From: Acestrorhynchus altus
Lineage: Eukaryota; Chordata; Actinopteri; Characiformes; Acestrorhynchidae
Reading direction: 5' to 3'
Assembly (NCBI GenBank): GCA_034509495.1
Contig: CM067513.1
Coordinates: 18,084,049-18,148,048, forward strand
Length of the DNA: 64,000 nt
Every line of letters begins with the position of its first letter. Within the stretch, counting starts at the first letter, position 1. Position numbers and translations under genes: made by a program. The notes beneath the pieces are model-generated. The model was not told the DNA's origin, searched no databases, and saw only the letters and a list, made by a program, of their open reading frames with translations. This document shows, one piece after another, positions 50,050 to 62,749 of the stretch.

Positions 50050-50470
50050 CTCCTCCTCCTCCTCTTCCTCTGCCTGAAACCGAAAGGGCATCCGCTCTGC
50101 GCTCTGTTCTGAAGGGCGGCGTGGCCTCAGCTCGTGACTGACAAGCGCGTAGACCAATCAGAGCGGGAGGCTGATCCCTGTCCTCCGCTCTGATTGGCTA
50201 CGGCTTAGCGCCGTGCCGCTGCGGGCAGTTGCGGATTTTCAGGTGCGGGAGAGCAGAAGAAACTTAAAGGCGAACGGCCGGAGCTGCACGACTATTAATT
50301 ATGCGCTTGACGAGCTGACTGCAGGCCATTTTCAGCGTAGGAGCTGTAGGAGCATCGCTGTGGGCCAGGTTTGTAGCAGTGTAACAGAAAGGTGTCCCAC
50401 GCGCTCCGGCTCATCCTGATGAACAGATTTACTCCCAGAACCCGAGAGCCGCACTTTGCGGGCATGTCAT
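50050..50470. promoter_or_regulatory. CpG-rich candidate fmn1 promoter with inverted CCAAT boxes
   Basis: This is the only CpG-dense non-coding stretch near the 5' end of fmn1, about 1.6-2 kb upstream of the start codon. It contains a CCAAT box at 50154 and an inverted one at 50193-50197. They form 13-bp perfect inverted arms (CCAATCAGAGCGG). GC-box-like gggcggcg lies at about 50115. Transcription could run either way. No TATA box is evident. Confidence 0.6.
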
Positions 50471-50499
50471 GTTTTTCTTGATTTTGGCTTCATTTCTCA

Positions 50500-51440
50500 G
50501 GATGAAATTCTCTGATGACTCTGCCATCGTGTGCTACATCTCAGACCGCGATGAAGGAGAATACGGAGAAGCTACAAGGGGTTTTGTGGACTGGTGCCAG
50601 CAGAACTGCCTCCAGATCTGCACAGGTAAAACCAGTAACTGGTAATGGTTCTCCTCACCCGCTCCACTGAACATCCAGGGAAGGGACATTGAGAAGGTCA
50701 AGACCTACAAGTAACTGGGTGATGGTCTAAACAACAATCAGGACTGGTCTGAGAACATGCAGCCTGTGTAAGAAAGGCCAGAGCAGACTCCACCTGCTGA
50801 GGAGGCTCTGGTTGTTTGGAATGCAGGGTGGGCTTCTACACTCTCTGATCTTCTATGGGATTGTCTGCTGGGGAGGTGGCATTACAGCAGCAGGCAGGAA
50901 GAAACTGCAGAAGCTTATCGGTAAGGCAAGTTCTGTCCTAGGCTGTCTGATGGACACCATGGGAGAGGTGGAGGATGTTGGCCAAGCTTGCATCCATAAT
51001 GGATAACACCTTTCACCCACTACAGGAGGCAGGTGCAGCACTGGGCAGCTCCTTCAGTGACAGGCTCCTCCACCTGTGATGCGGAAAAGAGAGATACTGC
51101 AGTTCCTTAATCCACGCTGCTGTTCGGCTTTACAACCAAAACCTCCCCAAGCAGAGACTCAGACACTCTCTGTCATAAGCACACTATGGACCCACACCTC
51201 ACTGTATCACAGTGCACTCTCTCACAAACACACCACATGGACCTATATCTTATCCTCCCTATAATTAATGTGCAATATCTGCTGCGGACAGAATGGTACA
51301 AGTGCAATACATACACAAATTCTGTAATTATTACTGCACAATATCTGCAGTTTCTCTGCATACCTAGTCATTACCTTTCCAGAAATGTTCACTATCCGTT
51401 CAATATAGACTGTAAATGTGTGTAGTTTCTTAATTCTATT
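50500..51440 (+). mobile_element. Rex1-like LINE reverse-transcriptase fragment
   Basis: Codons starting at 50502 read MKFSDDSAIVCYISDRDEGE, a degraded F-ADD catalytic motif of reverse transcriptase (A/S changed). The codons FVDWCQQNCLQI follow. Later parts include LLRRLWLFGMQGGLL and FYGIVCWGGGITAAGRKKLQ. Frameshifts separate the parts. A Rex1-type 3' tail (gtgcaatatctgctgcgg...) follows. Confidence 0.82.
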
Positions 51441-51529
51441 GTACAGAATTCTATTCAGCTAACAGATGCCTTATTTAATAATTCTATAGTATATCTCATG
51501 AAATTCGACACACATTGTCACTTGGCAGG

Positions 51530-52005
51530 ACAAGGATGAAGGAAAATGTGAATCTTCAAATGTGAACAAAGATCAGAATTATCTAAAAATGGATTTGTCT
51601 CTGGTTCTGTATGGTTGTGAAAGCTGGACAATAAATAAGCAAGGAGAAATATAGATGCCTTTGAACTTTGGTGTTGGTGAAGACTTCTGAGAGTTCCCTG
51701 GACAGCAAAGAAGACAAATGGGTCCTCGACCAAATCAAACGTAACCTCTCGCTGGAAGCCTAAATGGTCAGGCTGAAGCTATCTTACTATGGCCACATTA
51801 TGAGTAGAACCGATTCACTGGAAAAGATCATCGTGCTTGGAAGAGTTGAAGGTTAAAGAGGAAAAGGATGATCAGTTACAAGATGGATGATTACAATTCA
51901 AGGAATAATGAACCAAACAGAAGACAGGACATTCTGGAGGAACACTATCCATATGGTCACCAGGAGTCAGAATCAAATTGAGAGCAATGAATAATAATAA
52001 TATTA
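51530..52005 (+). mobile_element. RTE-like LINE C-terminal fragment
   Basis: Codons read LVLYGCESWTINKQGEI, and in other frames pieces like YYGHIMSRTDSLEKIIVLGR. These match the YGCESWT...FGHxMRRxDSLEKTxMLG tail of RTE-type elements. It ends in aat/aata repeats, a typical 3' tail. Confidence 0.75.
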
Positions 52006-52990
52006 GTAATAATAATATATTGTATTTTGTATAATGCATATCTTCGTCTGCATAATGTGTATTCTGCTGTAACTGCAACTTTTCATTCAGGATCAGTGTT
52101 TCCTCCGTATAACCGGATCTCAGACGGATCTGTTTGACTCAGTCAGCCGAGTGAATCCGGAGCGGCGTTTAAACTCTGTTTGAGTCAGCGAGCCAAGTGA
52201 AGCGCCATATAAATGTTTGTGTTGACTTCTCTTTAAACTCACTGTGATCCTGAGTACTAGACAAGAACTACCAACTTTTAACTTAAAATTATATACATAT
52301 ATATAATTACTATGAACACATTTCAGAATGAGTATTAATAATTAAGATCTAGTATTTTATGTCCTTGTGAGGAAGTTATGGATGTTTTTCTCTTTCACCT
52401 TAGCTTGTTATTTAGTTAAGATAACATTAGTTACTAAAGTGAGAAAATGCTGCATGTCTGCATTAATTTATTAAAACATTTATTTGTTGTTTATTTTTCT
52501 AAAATCAACTTTGTATTTCATTTAGCTTAGGAAGAATTAAGTGTTTTTGGGCAATGTACTGAATACATAACTATATGTTTTCCTGTCTATAAAAGCTGAA
52601 ATATTAGTGGATTTTTAAAACTATGATTTAATCTGTTATAAATGTAACTATTAGAATTAGAGAAATGGGAACATTACTTAATGTCTCTCTTTTTTTAGGC
52701 AAATCGTTAAGTTGAAATAAACAATGGTGCATCAATCTCAGAATAAGGTCAAGAAGTCAAAAGGAAAATGTTACCAGTTTTTCAAATAGATACTTTTTTG
52801 TTATCTGGGAGGATAAACATATTATAACAAACTACAATACATTATCTAACCAAGATAGGTAACACTGGTACTGTATTAGTTTTATCCCTTCTCAAATCTG
52901 TTATTCTGAAATTACAGAGTCAGTCAGAGTCTGCATGCAAGTAGAGTATGTATATGTGGACTGTAAACATGCACTGGAAGTCTCCTTTCG

Positions 52991-53033
<43 letters not shown>

Positions 53034-53529
53034 AAAAAACATGCACTTAACACATTATGTGTTTCGGATCATCAAACCAATTTAAATGTTAGTCAAAGAC
53101 AACACAAGTAAACACAAAATGCAATTTCTAAATGGTGTTTATTATTAAGGGGAAAAAAATCCAAACCTTCATGGCCCTGTGTGAAAAAGTGACTTCACTT
53201 GCATTAATTTGTCATCCCATTAAATCAAGATACAAATATATTACAATGGAATAACAATGGTGGTCCTGAAATATAGTCCTAAATCAGATATATAGCTAAT
53301 CAGCTATAATTCATAAAGTAAACAATAGCACATCACCATCATAAACATTATACCGTCTTTAACAACACCAGATTAACCTGTTCTGCCACCTTGGTATGTT
53401 TTTTTACATGAATTATATTGGAATATCTCTTACTGGATAACTTCTAATGTCTGGCTATCTGGCTCCTAGAAAGCAATTAACTGATGGAGCAACTAACTAA
53501 CAGTAATTTCACATGTTGGACTATAAATA
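52006..53529. other. Upstream non-coding sequence
   Basis: AT-rich, with an AT microsatellite at 52993-53030. A short GC-richer patch at 52095-52210 contains two similar phrases (gactcagtcagccgagtgaa and gagtcagcgagccaagtgaa). No gene seen. Confidence 0.6.
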
Positions 53530-55115
53530 CAGTGCCCTCCATAATTATTGGCACCCCTGGTTAAGATGTGTTCTTTAGCTTCTAATAAATTGAGTTTTTT
53601 TTCTAAATAATATAGAATAGAAGAATAGAATAGAATAGAATAGAATAGAACTTTATTGATCCCTTGGGAGGATTCCTTCAGGGAAATTAAGGTTCCAGTA
53701 GCAGCATCAGTACAGTACAGTAAGCAGAAAGGTAGGCAGAAAAAATAATTTAGTAGAAGTAAGCGGCACTATATAAATATATAGAATATATAATATACAG
53801 ACTATATTGCAATATACAATATAGACAATAGTGCATGAGAAAAAAAAAGTCCTGTAGGAGGGTGTATTACACATTATTGCACAATGTTATTGCACTTGAA
53901 AACTGTTTATTGCACAGAGAGTCCAGTGTGTTGTGGTGGTTGCAGGTTGCTGTTAGCTGTTGACTGTTGGTCCAGTTCAGTTCCTACTCATTCCCATCCT
54001 TAATCCTGTTACCCCTCCTCCCCCCCAGAGAGGAGTTTTACAGTCTGATGGCGTGCGGGACAAAAGAGTTTTTAAGGAGGAGCAGTCTCTCACTGAACAG
54101 GCTAATATAGGACCATGATGGATGTTAATACTTTGTACAAGCCCCTTTTGCCAACAAAACAGCACTTAATCTTCTCCTATAATGTTTCACAAGATGGGAG
54201 AATACAGAAAGAGGGATCTTCGATCATTCCTCTTTGCTCTCTCTAAATCATCCAGCGACCTGGGTCCTCTCCTCTGCACTCTCCTCTTCAGCTCACCCCA
54301 CAGGTTTTCAATGGGGTTGAGGTCTGTGGACTGAGATGGCCATGGGAGGAGCTTGATTCTGTGTGTGGTGAACCATTTCTGTGTAGATTTGGCCATATGT
54401 TTAGGGCCATTATCTTGCTGAAAGACCCAGTGATGACCCATCTTCAGGTGTCGGGCAGAAGCCACCAGATTTTGTTTTCAAATGTCCTGGTATTTCAAAG
54501 CATTCATGATGTCATGCACCCTAACAAGGTTCCCATGGCCTTTGGAAGAGAAACAGGCCCACAGCATCACTGATCCTCCCCCATGTTTCACAGTGGGCAT
54601 GAGGTGCTTTTCTTCATACTCAGCTCTTGTGTTACGCCAGACCCACTTAGAGCATTTGTTGCCAAAAAGCTCTATATTTGTTTCATCTGACCAAAGCACA
54701 CAGTCCCAGTTGAAGTTCCAGTACTGCTTAGCAAACTCCAAACGTTTGCATTTATGATTGTGAGTAAGAAAATGTTTTTTCCGCGCATGCCTCCCAAACA
54801 GCTTGTTGGTATGTAGATAGTTGTTTTGGAGACTTTGTGACCCCAAGAAGCTACCATTTGTTGCAATTCTGTAACAGTGAGCTTTGGAGAACGTTTTATT
54901 TCTTTTATCATCCTCCTCACTGTGCGTGGTGGCAAAATAAACTTGCGTCTTCATCCAGGCTTGTTTACCACTGTTCCAGTTGTTTTAAAATTCTTAGTAA
55001 TTCCTCTGACAGTAGATATGGACAGGTGTAGGCGAGTGGCTATTTTCTTGTAGCCATCGCCTGACTAAGCTAAAGAACACTTAACCAGGGGTGCCAATAA
55101 TTATGGAGGGCACTG
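53530..55115 (-). mobile_element. Tc1-like transposon with near-perfect inverted ends, interrupted by a LINE
   Basis: Flanked by TA on both sides (53528-53529 and 55116-55117). Both ends start cagtgccctccataattatt and continue ggcacccctggttaag. The minus-strand transposase shows VLWSDET (first Asp), HLMPTVKHGGGSVMLWACFS, WVFQQDN (second Asp) and NPIENLWGELKRR (Glu). The DDE catalytic residues are therefore all still visible. An in-frame stop at about 54478 and frameshifts near 54235 and 54900 inactivate it. A LINE tail is inserted at 53616-54102. Confidence 0.93.
53616..54102 (-). mobile_element. Rex1-like LINE 3' fragment inserted in the Tc1 element
   Basis: Its 3' tail is (attct)n on the minus strand, preceded by cccaagggatcaataaagtt. 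An 8-bp target duplication, taatatag, flanks it at 53608-53615 and 54103-54110. The far 5' end decodes to the FVPHAIRL-type C-terminal wording of Rex1 reverse transcriptase. Confidence 0.88.
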
Positions 55116-55609
55116 TAAACAGAAGTCTTTTAACAGGCTCCTCAGCAGGTGCTTCACTGAATGGGGCAAACCTGTCTTACATGAATTGGTGGAAAGTAGT
55201 ATTGCAATGGGTGAAGATAGCCTTAGCTATCTGACATTCTGTGCTCTAAAGTCAGATTCAAGGGATTCGAAGCCAAACCCAGTACAGACGAATGTATAAT
55301 TTCACATGTAAAAGTGAACAAAAAGAAGGTAATTCATTCTGATAATGGATCAGCTTTCAGTCTGGTTACCACTAACAAGGCTTTTGCATCTATGTCACCT
55401 GTGAATGACTGATACAAAAACACTGACAGGTTTATCTTTTTTATTACTCTTAAAATGCTCAAATGTAGCATAGAAAGACAAATCAGGCCCCTATAAAGGA
55501 TTGTCACTGTTACCCTGACACTGAACTCTTATCTGTGAGTTTACATCCATATTTTCTGCTGAGGGAGTTCACGGCCAGCATGATTGTTGTTGTTGACGTC
55601 AGAGGTCTT

Positions 55610-57330
55610 ATGTGAATCATATGGTGAGAATATTAACAAGATAACAGACAACATCACAGACTACATCAACTTCTGCACTATTGTTCCAGTCCAGCGTATG
55701 CACTGTTTTCCTAACAACAAACTATGGATCACTTAGGACATGAAGGAGCTGTTAAACAAGGAGAAACGGGCCTTCAGACTTAAGGACAAGGTTCAACTAA
55801 TGACTAGTGCTACTAGTTCTATAAGTGCAAAAGGAGCTGAAGGTGAGGCAAAGGGAGAGTACGGGGGCTTACAGAAGGAAGTTGGAAGGAAAACGTCAAC
55901 AGAACAACAGGAACAAAGTTTGGGCTGGTATGAGGAGAATCACTGGCACCAATGCTAAACCACAAACTGTAGGGGACAGTTTGGACACTGCCAATAAGCT
56001 GAATGTGTTTTTTAGCATGTTTAGCACATCACCACCCAAGTCCAGTAGTGGCAGCCTTACCCTCACCTTCACCACCCCTGATATCTCCATACTCACACCC
56101 CTTCCCCCACAGGAATTATCCAAAGACCCTCATTCCCCAACCAGAGGAAGAGAGAGCTGGAGAAGCTGGAACTGGGCAAGCCACCTGGACCCGATGGAAT
56201 CGGCCAAAGAGTACTGAGGGTCTCTCCCACTCAGCTGAGTGGGATACTTCAGTGTCTGAAGCAAGAGCAAGTAGCTATGCTGTGGAAAGCTTCCTTCTGG
56301 TTCCTATTCCAAAGAAGTAATCTGTCTCTTCTTTCAATGACTTCAGACCAGTGGCCCTCACATCCCATATCATGCGGTCCAGCTACATCTAAGACCTCAG
56401 GTCAGCACAGTATGCTTATCTACAGTAGGTTGTTGGGGATGATGCAGTAATCTACCTACTGTAGAAGGTACTCTCCCATCTAGAACAGAACAATACCACA
56501 GTGAAAATTACTTTCTTTGACTTTTTAAGTGCATTTAATACCATCCAACCTCCCATACTCAGGGATAAGCTGGATAAAATGCACATGGATACGTCCGTGA
56601 TAACCTGGGTCCTGGACTACCTGCCTCATAGGCCATAGTATGTGTAGTTGGGAACCAGCTGATCTGATCGTTTGGTCTGCAGCACTGGCGCACCTCAGGG
56701 AACAGTACTCTGCCCTTTCCTCTTCACCCTGTGCACCATGTGACTTGCAGTACAGGTCAGATTTCTGCATCTGTCTGTCAGAAATTGGCAGAAGGCAAAT
56801 ACAGAGACTTAATAAGCAGCTTTTTGGAGTGATGGGCAAAGAAACATCTGCTCATTAATATGACCAAGATCAAGGAAATGGTGGTGGACATCAGAAGACA
56901 CAAGACCTGATGTCCTGCTTGAGCGCGAATTGGAGTGGAGGGGATGAGCTGAGTCTTCTTTTTGAAAAAGCTCAGATATTTCAAAGTGTGCAGCAAAATG
57001 TTGGTCATCTTTTACCAGTCTGTTGTTGTGGGTGCTGTGTTCTTTGCAGCAGTCTGCTAGGGAGGCTGCATCAAAGGTGGAGACGCCAAGAAGATTGTAT
57101 AAAGTGAAGGCTGGTTCTATTCTTGGATGCTCATTGGAGAGCATTGAGGTGGTGATGGAAAAGACTCTCAACAAACAGACTACACAACAATACTGGTCAG
57201 ACAGTGGAGCATTTTCAACAACAGATTTATTCAGCTCCACTGTAGCAAGGACTTGCAGGAAAGTTAACATGAACCTTTCTATTGTGCAGGGTTGCTTGTA
57301 CAAAAGAGTCATTAGAAGGACACCTCACCT
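55610..57330 (+). mobile_element. Rex1-like LINE, 5'-truncated and heavily mutated
   Basis: Successive codon pieces read DMKELLNKEKRAFRLKDK, AYRRKLEGKRQQNNRNKVWA, GMRRITGTNAK and TVKITFFDFLSAFNTIQP (the FxDFSxAFNTI reverse-transcriptase motif). GAPQGTVLCPFLFTL (the APQGxVLSPxLF motif) follows. The order agrees with the linker and polymerase domains. Several stops and frameshifts are present. Confidence 0.88.
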
Positions 57331-57599
57331 GTGATCTCATCTAGACGAACCAGAGGCATTTTGGAAACAAGTGTTAGAAAACCAGCAAACCACAAGACCA
57401 GCATAACATGTATCATTTCACATAGAAAAGTGAATGAAATTGCAGACCAGCCTTCATACTAGTTACCACAAACTACATCACTAGTCAATGACTGATACAA
57501 CACCCTGACAGATTGATTTTTTTAATAAAAAGATGGAAATAAGGAAGAAATATTTTCAAACTAACAATGAAAAAAATCTCTCTATTTTCAAGTTTTCCT

Positions 57600-58300
57600 T
57601 GATAAGGGTCCTTAAAATGGATGTCTCATACACTGATGAAAGGAAAACATAGGAACAAGATGGGGCAATTGGAAGAAATATTTTCCTACTCCTCCATGTG
57701 TAATTCTTTCAGCTACGTGATGTTTCAGTGTCAGTCTTTGTACAGTTGTACATTCTCCTCTAGTCTCCTCTGATACAATAGTGTCAGATATCATAGCGAT
57801 TTCTATGATGGAGAGCTCTTCAGACCCTGCTGCAGCAAAGTAGCCCCAAACCATGACCCCCTTTTTATCTCTTGATGATGGTTGATCATATACTTTGTCA
57901 TCAGTTGTGGTCAGAATGATCTGTAGGTCCTGTGAAGACATTTTAGGATTGTTGGATATGCCTTGTGGTCTGCTCTTGGGCTGAACTTGCCAGAATGGCC
58001 TGACCATTTGTAAATTCTCCACAATTATTTTCCGGACAGTGGAACGGCTGATTTGTAATTGTTTGAAATCTTTATAAATCACCTTCCTGACATCTCCATC
58101 TACAACCTTATTTCTGAAGAACTCAGAGAGCTCTGGTCATGGTGGTACTACTCAACATTTAAAAGCAAACCAAACTAATTTCTGAGGTTAAAGTATGATA
58201 GTCTAGTCATTTGCAGCTGATGTGCTACACCTGACTCTAATTTTGGCCATTTTGAGCAGTAATAAATGTGAGGGTGTCCTAATTAAAAATGGTTGAAATA
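57600..58300 (-). mobile_element. Decayed Tc1-like element
   Basis: Minus-strand codons read MIYKDFKQLQISRSTVRKII, a Tc1 helix-turn-helix piece, and KKGVMVWGYFAAAGSEELSI, a core piece. The intervening DDE residues are incomplete. Related to 36240-36790. Confidence 0.75.
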
Positions 58301-59816
58301 AACATCAGTCCTGATAAAAATAAAAGTCAAAGTGCTTCCAAACCTTTTTGCATGATATATGGTCTCTGTCCAATGAAACCCATCTCATTTTTGTATTTTT
58401 TTTTCCATAATGTGAATCATACAGTTGTCCTTTATATTGTATCAGAATTCCATGATAAATGGAATTAACCAATAGAAATGCACATTTTTCATTAACTTCC
58501 ATTCAAAATTAAGAGCATTGTCTAGCTGCTATAGGCAGAATAAGCATATATTAAAAAATAGTTACTATATATATATATATATATAAACTGAATTTGGCAG
58601 AGGAAGGAAATGTCCTTTTTCCAAACTAAAAATATTTACACGTAACTTCAGTTTTACATTATATGGGCCCTTTTAGTGGGTGTGTCATACACTATCACTG
58701 ATTAAAACAAGACACAGGAGCATGATGGGGCAGTGGCACTGATATTGTTTGACATGTCTTATCAACCTGATATAAGCATTAGTGTAATCTTATTTAGTAC
58801 TCAGTCGTCTTTAGCCATCCTGCCTCATATAACCTTGATTAAGGCTTCTGGGAGATGCATATGACAGTGTTACATCACATGTGTGGAAGAACAAGCCTAA
58901 TTTAATATAATTATTGTGCAGTGTTTAGACCACACAGGCTATGGTCAGCTGGGTTTAAGGCCTCATTGTAGGACTGTAAGATATAAACCACAATAACTCT
59001 CCATTTTCAATTTTTTACATACAGTGTAAATAGGTAATTAAACCAATTATCATCTAAATATATGCATATTTCAACTGTTGAGATATAAACAAAGTAAATA
59101 TGAACGTTCTGATGTGAGATGGTTCATAGCAGAAAAATATATCAACTTAGATATCAAAGTGGTGGAGACAGGAATCAGTATATCAGTGCAGCCCAATGGA
59201 AAATATGTATCTCCATTTTGTCCATTTTTAGTTTTCTATTCATGGTTCAAACCCTGTAGGTGTTTTGTAAACTGTAAATAATTCTGGATGACTGGACCAA
59301 TAGAACTCTTAGTTAACTCCTATTCATATTTAAGAACATTTTTTCACAAACTTCTCCTGTAAAATCACCACTTGTTTTTCATTGGACAGTGATGATATAA
59401 ACACATTTTTGAAAATTTAATATATGTAATGTTTATTTACATAAATAAGACTCACAGACATGAAGGTCATGGCAATGTTCAGAACCAGCCCTGATCAATG
59501 TGGTCCTCTAGGCAAGATTTTTGTCAGTGCCCCTTGCATAGCATCACAATGTAAAATTGTAGTATAAAACCGCAAAAATCAGTGACATAAAATGAGGCAA
59601 AAATACAATATATACAGTATAGATACATTATATAGATACAGTATATATAATATGTTAAAATAAATAAGATATTGAACTAAACACTAACCAGTGTAGGCAT
59701 GACATTTAAAATATACATGAGTGTACCTAATGTAGCAATGTCCATTTTTACAGAAAAAAACACAAAAAAAACCAAAAACAAGGTTGTGTATGTTCAGTGT
59801 GTTTGATTTAATTCTG

Positions 59817-59847
<31 letters not shown>

Positions 59848-60829
59848 GATTTGGAAAGTGTTTAATTGGCACCCAGAGGAACACTGAAATGTGCTCTTGG
59901 AGACTAAATACGGTCTAAAAAAAGAGACAAAAACCTTTCTATCATGGGGCAACATCTGTCTGGAAAACCACAGAGATGTGAATCTGGATGGGACTAAAGT
60001 TATCAGATGATTGTAAGATGACTTACAATCACCATAATTAATGTAAATCAGCCTGTAATTTTTTCAGAGGATGAACCATGTTCGAGCACGGGACAGTGAA
60101 CTGTGCTTGGGCTTTCATGAAGAAGTGAAGAAGCTGAATAAAAGTGCTGTGTTGTCTCTCCTATTGAGCCGCGGCCAGAGGCAATACTGCAAAAAAGGCA
60201 TTCCAGACACATCTAACTGGATATTCGAAAGATTTTTTGAACCCTACTTACAGAACCTAATTTCAGAGTTTAAGTTCATGGATATAAGCTACCGGTGCCA
60301 GGGAAGTACTGTCAGAAATGGATTTTGTAATGGAAGTCACTGTCATAACAAATTAAACTGAGATTATGGTGGCAGATAATTTGGCCAAGGGGAAGCTTGT
60401 GAGCAGAAGGGGACCAAGAATGGATACACCACTTGTATAACTGGTGCTGTGAACAATTTATGCTTTTCAATGACAACAAATTGCTGACTGCCAGTGATGT
60501 AGGAAATGAACCAATTTAAAGCCGATGCTGAGATGTGGAGGATAGGAAGGTGAGAAGTACATTATAATTTACTGGAATAAATATAATTTACTCAAAGAAG
60601 GCACTTCATTCAAAGACAAGAAGAATGTTCACAACACCTTTATCAGCGCGGTCGTTAACAACTCTTAGTAGAACAGATTCAGTGCTACCTTGTGCCCGGA
60701 AACCTGATTGAAAAGGCTCAAAGAGATTGTTTTCAGATAGGAAAGCTTTAAGATACTAATTTTCTGTTAGACTCACTAAGGCCTGTGGTTATTGTGAGTA
60801 GCAGCTGATGGGAGCTGAAGGAATTTGTT
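58301..60829. other. Upstream non-coding sequence
   Basis: AT-rich with an AT run at 58567-58586 and a T-run at 59817-59844. An isolated 96-codon plus-strand frame at 60071-60361 has no recognised similarity and no gene context; see findings. Confidence 0.55.
59817..59844. repeat. Poly(T) run
   Basis: 28 uninterrupted T, probably the A-tail of an old retro-insertion on the minus strand. Confidence 0.9.
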
Positions 60830-61260
60830 ATTGTCTACAAGTAGCTTTCATCTGAAGAAATTCCATAGTGAACCATGTGGAGGTATGGGCAGCAGTTACC
60901 ATCCTAATGTTAAGACATGCATGATCATTAAGAATGCCAAAAATGATGTTACTGTAGTGGGAAGCCTTTACATCAGGGTAAGACATTCCAGAAAGGTCAG
61001 AGAAACATGAAAGGAGACAGTTTGTATCAGTCAGCAGCGGCACTGAGCTTGCATTCAGTTTATGATCTGAAATACCAACAAGCGAACATAGCAAATCCAA
61101 AATATGACCAGGATTGTGAGTAGTTCCATGAGTAGGAAAATCAACAGGCTGAGTATGTTTAAAGCAATTCAATTCAGACATCTCAGTAGTAAATGGGCAG
61201 CCAGTGGACAACAGTCTCAAAGGACGAGAAAATGTGTGAATAAAATGTGAAATAAGGAAA
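60830..61260 (-). mobile_element. LINE endonuclease-domain fragment
   Basis: Minus-strand codons read NCFKHTQPVDFPTHGTTHNP and GHILDLLCSLVGIS, then SDHKLN. This matches the QxVxxPTHxxGHTLDLV...SDHxxI end of the AP-endonuclease domain of fish LINEs. Confidence 0.75.
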
Positions 61261-61289
61261 GGATATATCAAGAAATGGCAGCAAGACAC

Positions 61290-61890
61290 TCTTCACAACA
61301 TTCTCTTGACTTGAATTGATCAAAAACCAGAGGAAATCTATTGTGGAGGTGTGTTTAGGATCATTATTCTGCTGTTGAAGCAATTCTCTTTTCATCTTCA
61401 TTTCTCTACCAGTGAACGGTCCCCTGTGTCTCTGACTGGAACTCGAGTTCAAAGCTTCAGTAATCCACCCCCATGCTTAACAGCAGGAAAGACAAACAAA
61501 CCTTTGCTAAACTAAAAATCAGATTTTAACTTAGTTTAGATTAGTCTACAGCAAAATGCATCCGGCATGTTTCATTTGAGATATTCTGATGCTGTATTGT
61601 GGTGAAAATGGAGAAAAGTTTCTTATGAAGCCTCTTCTTGAAATCCATCTTTGTGCAGGTGTCAATGCACAGTAGAATAATGCACCATTTGCGAAATATT
61701 CCTGGAGGTCTTTTGCAGTCAAACAAGACTTGTATTGGTTTCCTAACAATCTTATAAGCAGTGTTCTCCAAATGTTTTCAAGGAAAAACTTTACTTTCAT
61801 CTTCCAGCCTTTACCTTTTTGTGGGCATCAATTATTTTATTGTTAAGTGGTAGGCAGCTGCTTAGGGGGCCCATGGCTGCTGACAGTTGG
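61290..61890 (-). mobile_element. Decayed DNA-transposon remnant
   Basis: It contains the transposon-typical phrase ggatcattattctgctgttg and later accatttgcgaaatattcct. Class uncertain. Confidence 0.4.
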
Positions 61891-61899
61891 GGCATGTTT

Positions 61900-62740
61900 C
61901 TGAGTAGTCAGAGCTTACACATTAGAATCACCTGGCTTTTTTATTGATGACAGTGAACAACTCATAGTCATAAAAAGGTAATAGAGCCCAAATCTCTTGA
62001 TATGCCCAAATATCTTACATGGTGCTTGTTACTTTTTTGGCTCAACATTATACAAAACAAATTTGATGTACTCACTCACTTCAGTATTCACACTAATTGA
62101 TATTTTACCCAAATTATATCACTGTATTTGTAAACCACAACCAGGATATAAATACTTGAATCAGGGTATGTTATGACATATCACTAGTTTGTGATGTTGT
62201 TCTGAAAGAAAGGTGATATGCTTATGAATATGTCACAATCTCACCAGACTACCCACAACAATACAGCACAAATTACTGATTTTGCAGCCACACCACTAGA
62301 GGGCAGCAGATGATCACTTGGCCAAAACATGCCTTCACGGAGGCAGATAATTTGCCAGCATACACTTACTATCCACTAGAAGCACATGACTTCATAGATG
62401 ACTTTAGTTGGTTCACCTGCCTTATAGGTCTCTGTAAAATGTATAGTTTCAATGCGAGCCAACAAAATCATGATTGGTGACAGAATTTGTAGTGTGTTTG
62501 GAGCTGGTACAAGTGCATTAGATACAGTCTTCCTTGCATTTTCAAACACCTCAACACTTCCTTGGATTTTCAAACATTTAAAGATGTTCCCAGGCCAGCT
62601 GAGAAATATATCTCCAGTGACTACAGTTTAAATAGAAATGCCACAGATTAGTCCAAATATTCTGCATAGTACAATGATTAATGATAATATAATGGCAAAA
62701 TAATTGTTTGATTTGAAATAGTTGATTGTTAGCCAAAACA
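61900..62740. other. Non-coding sequence
   Basis: No feature recognised between the transposon remnant and the Rex1-like tail. Confidence 0.6.
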
Positions 62741-62749
62741 GGCTTTGTT

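Noticed and set aside
49877..50157. Frames reading poly-Ser/Leu and poly-Arg/Glu around the CCTCT repeat, some starting MYKRQ or containing MCIRDR
   Set aside because: They arise from the pentamer repeat and the embedded Tn5 mosaic end and are a well-known adapter artefact.
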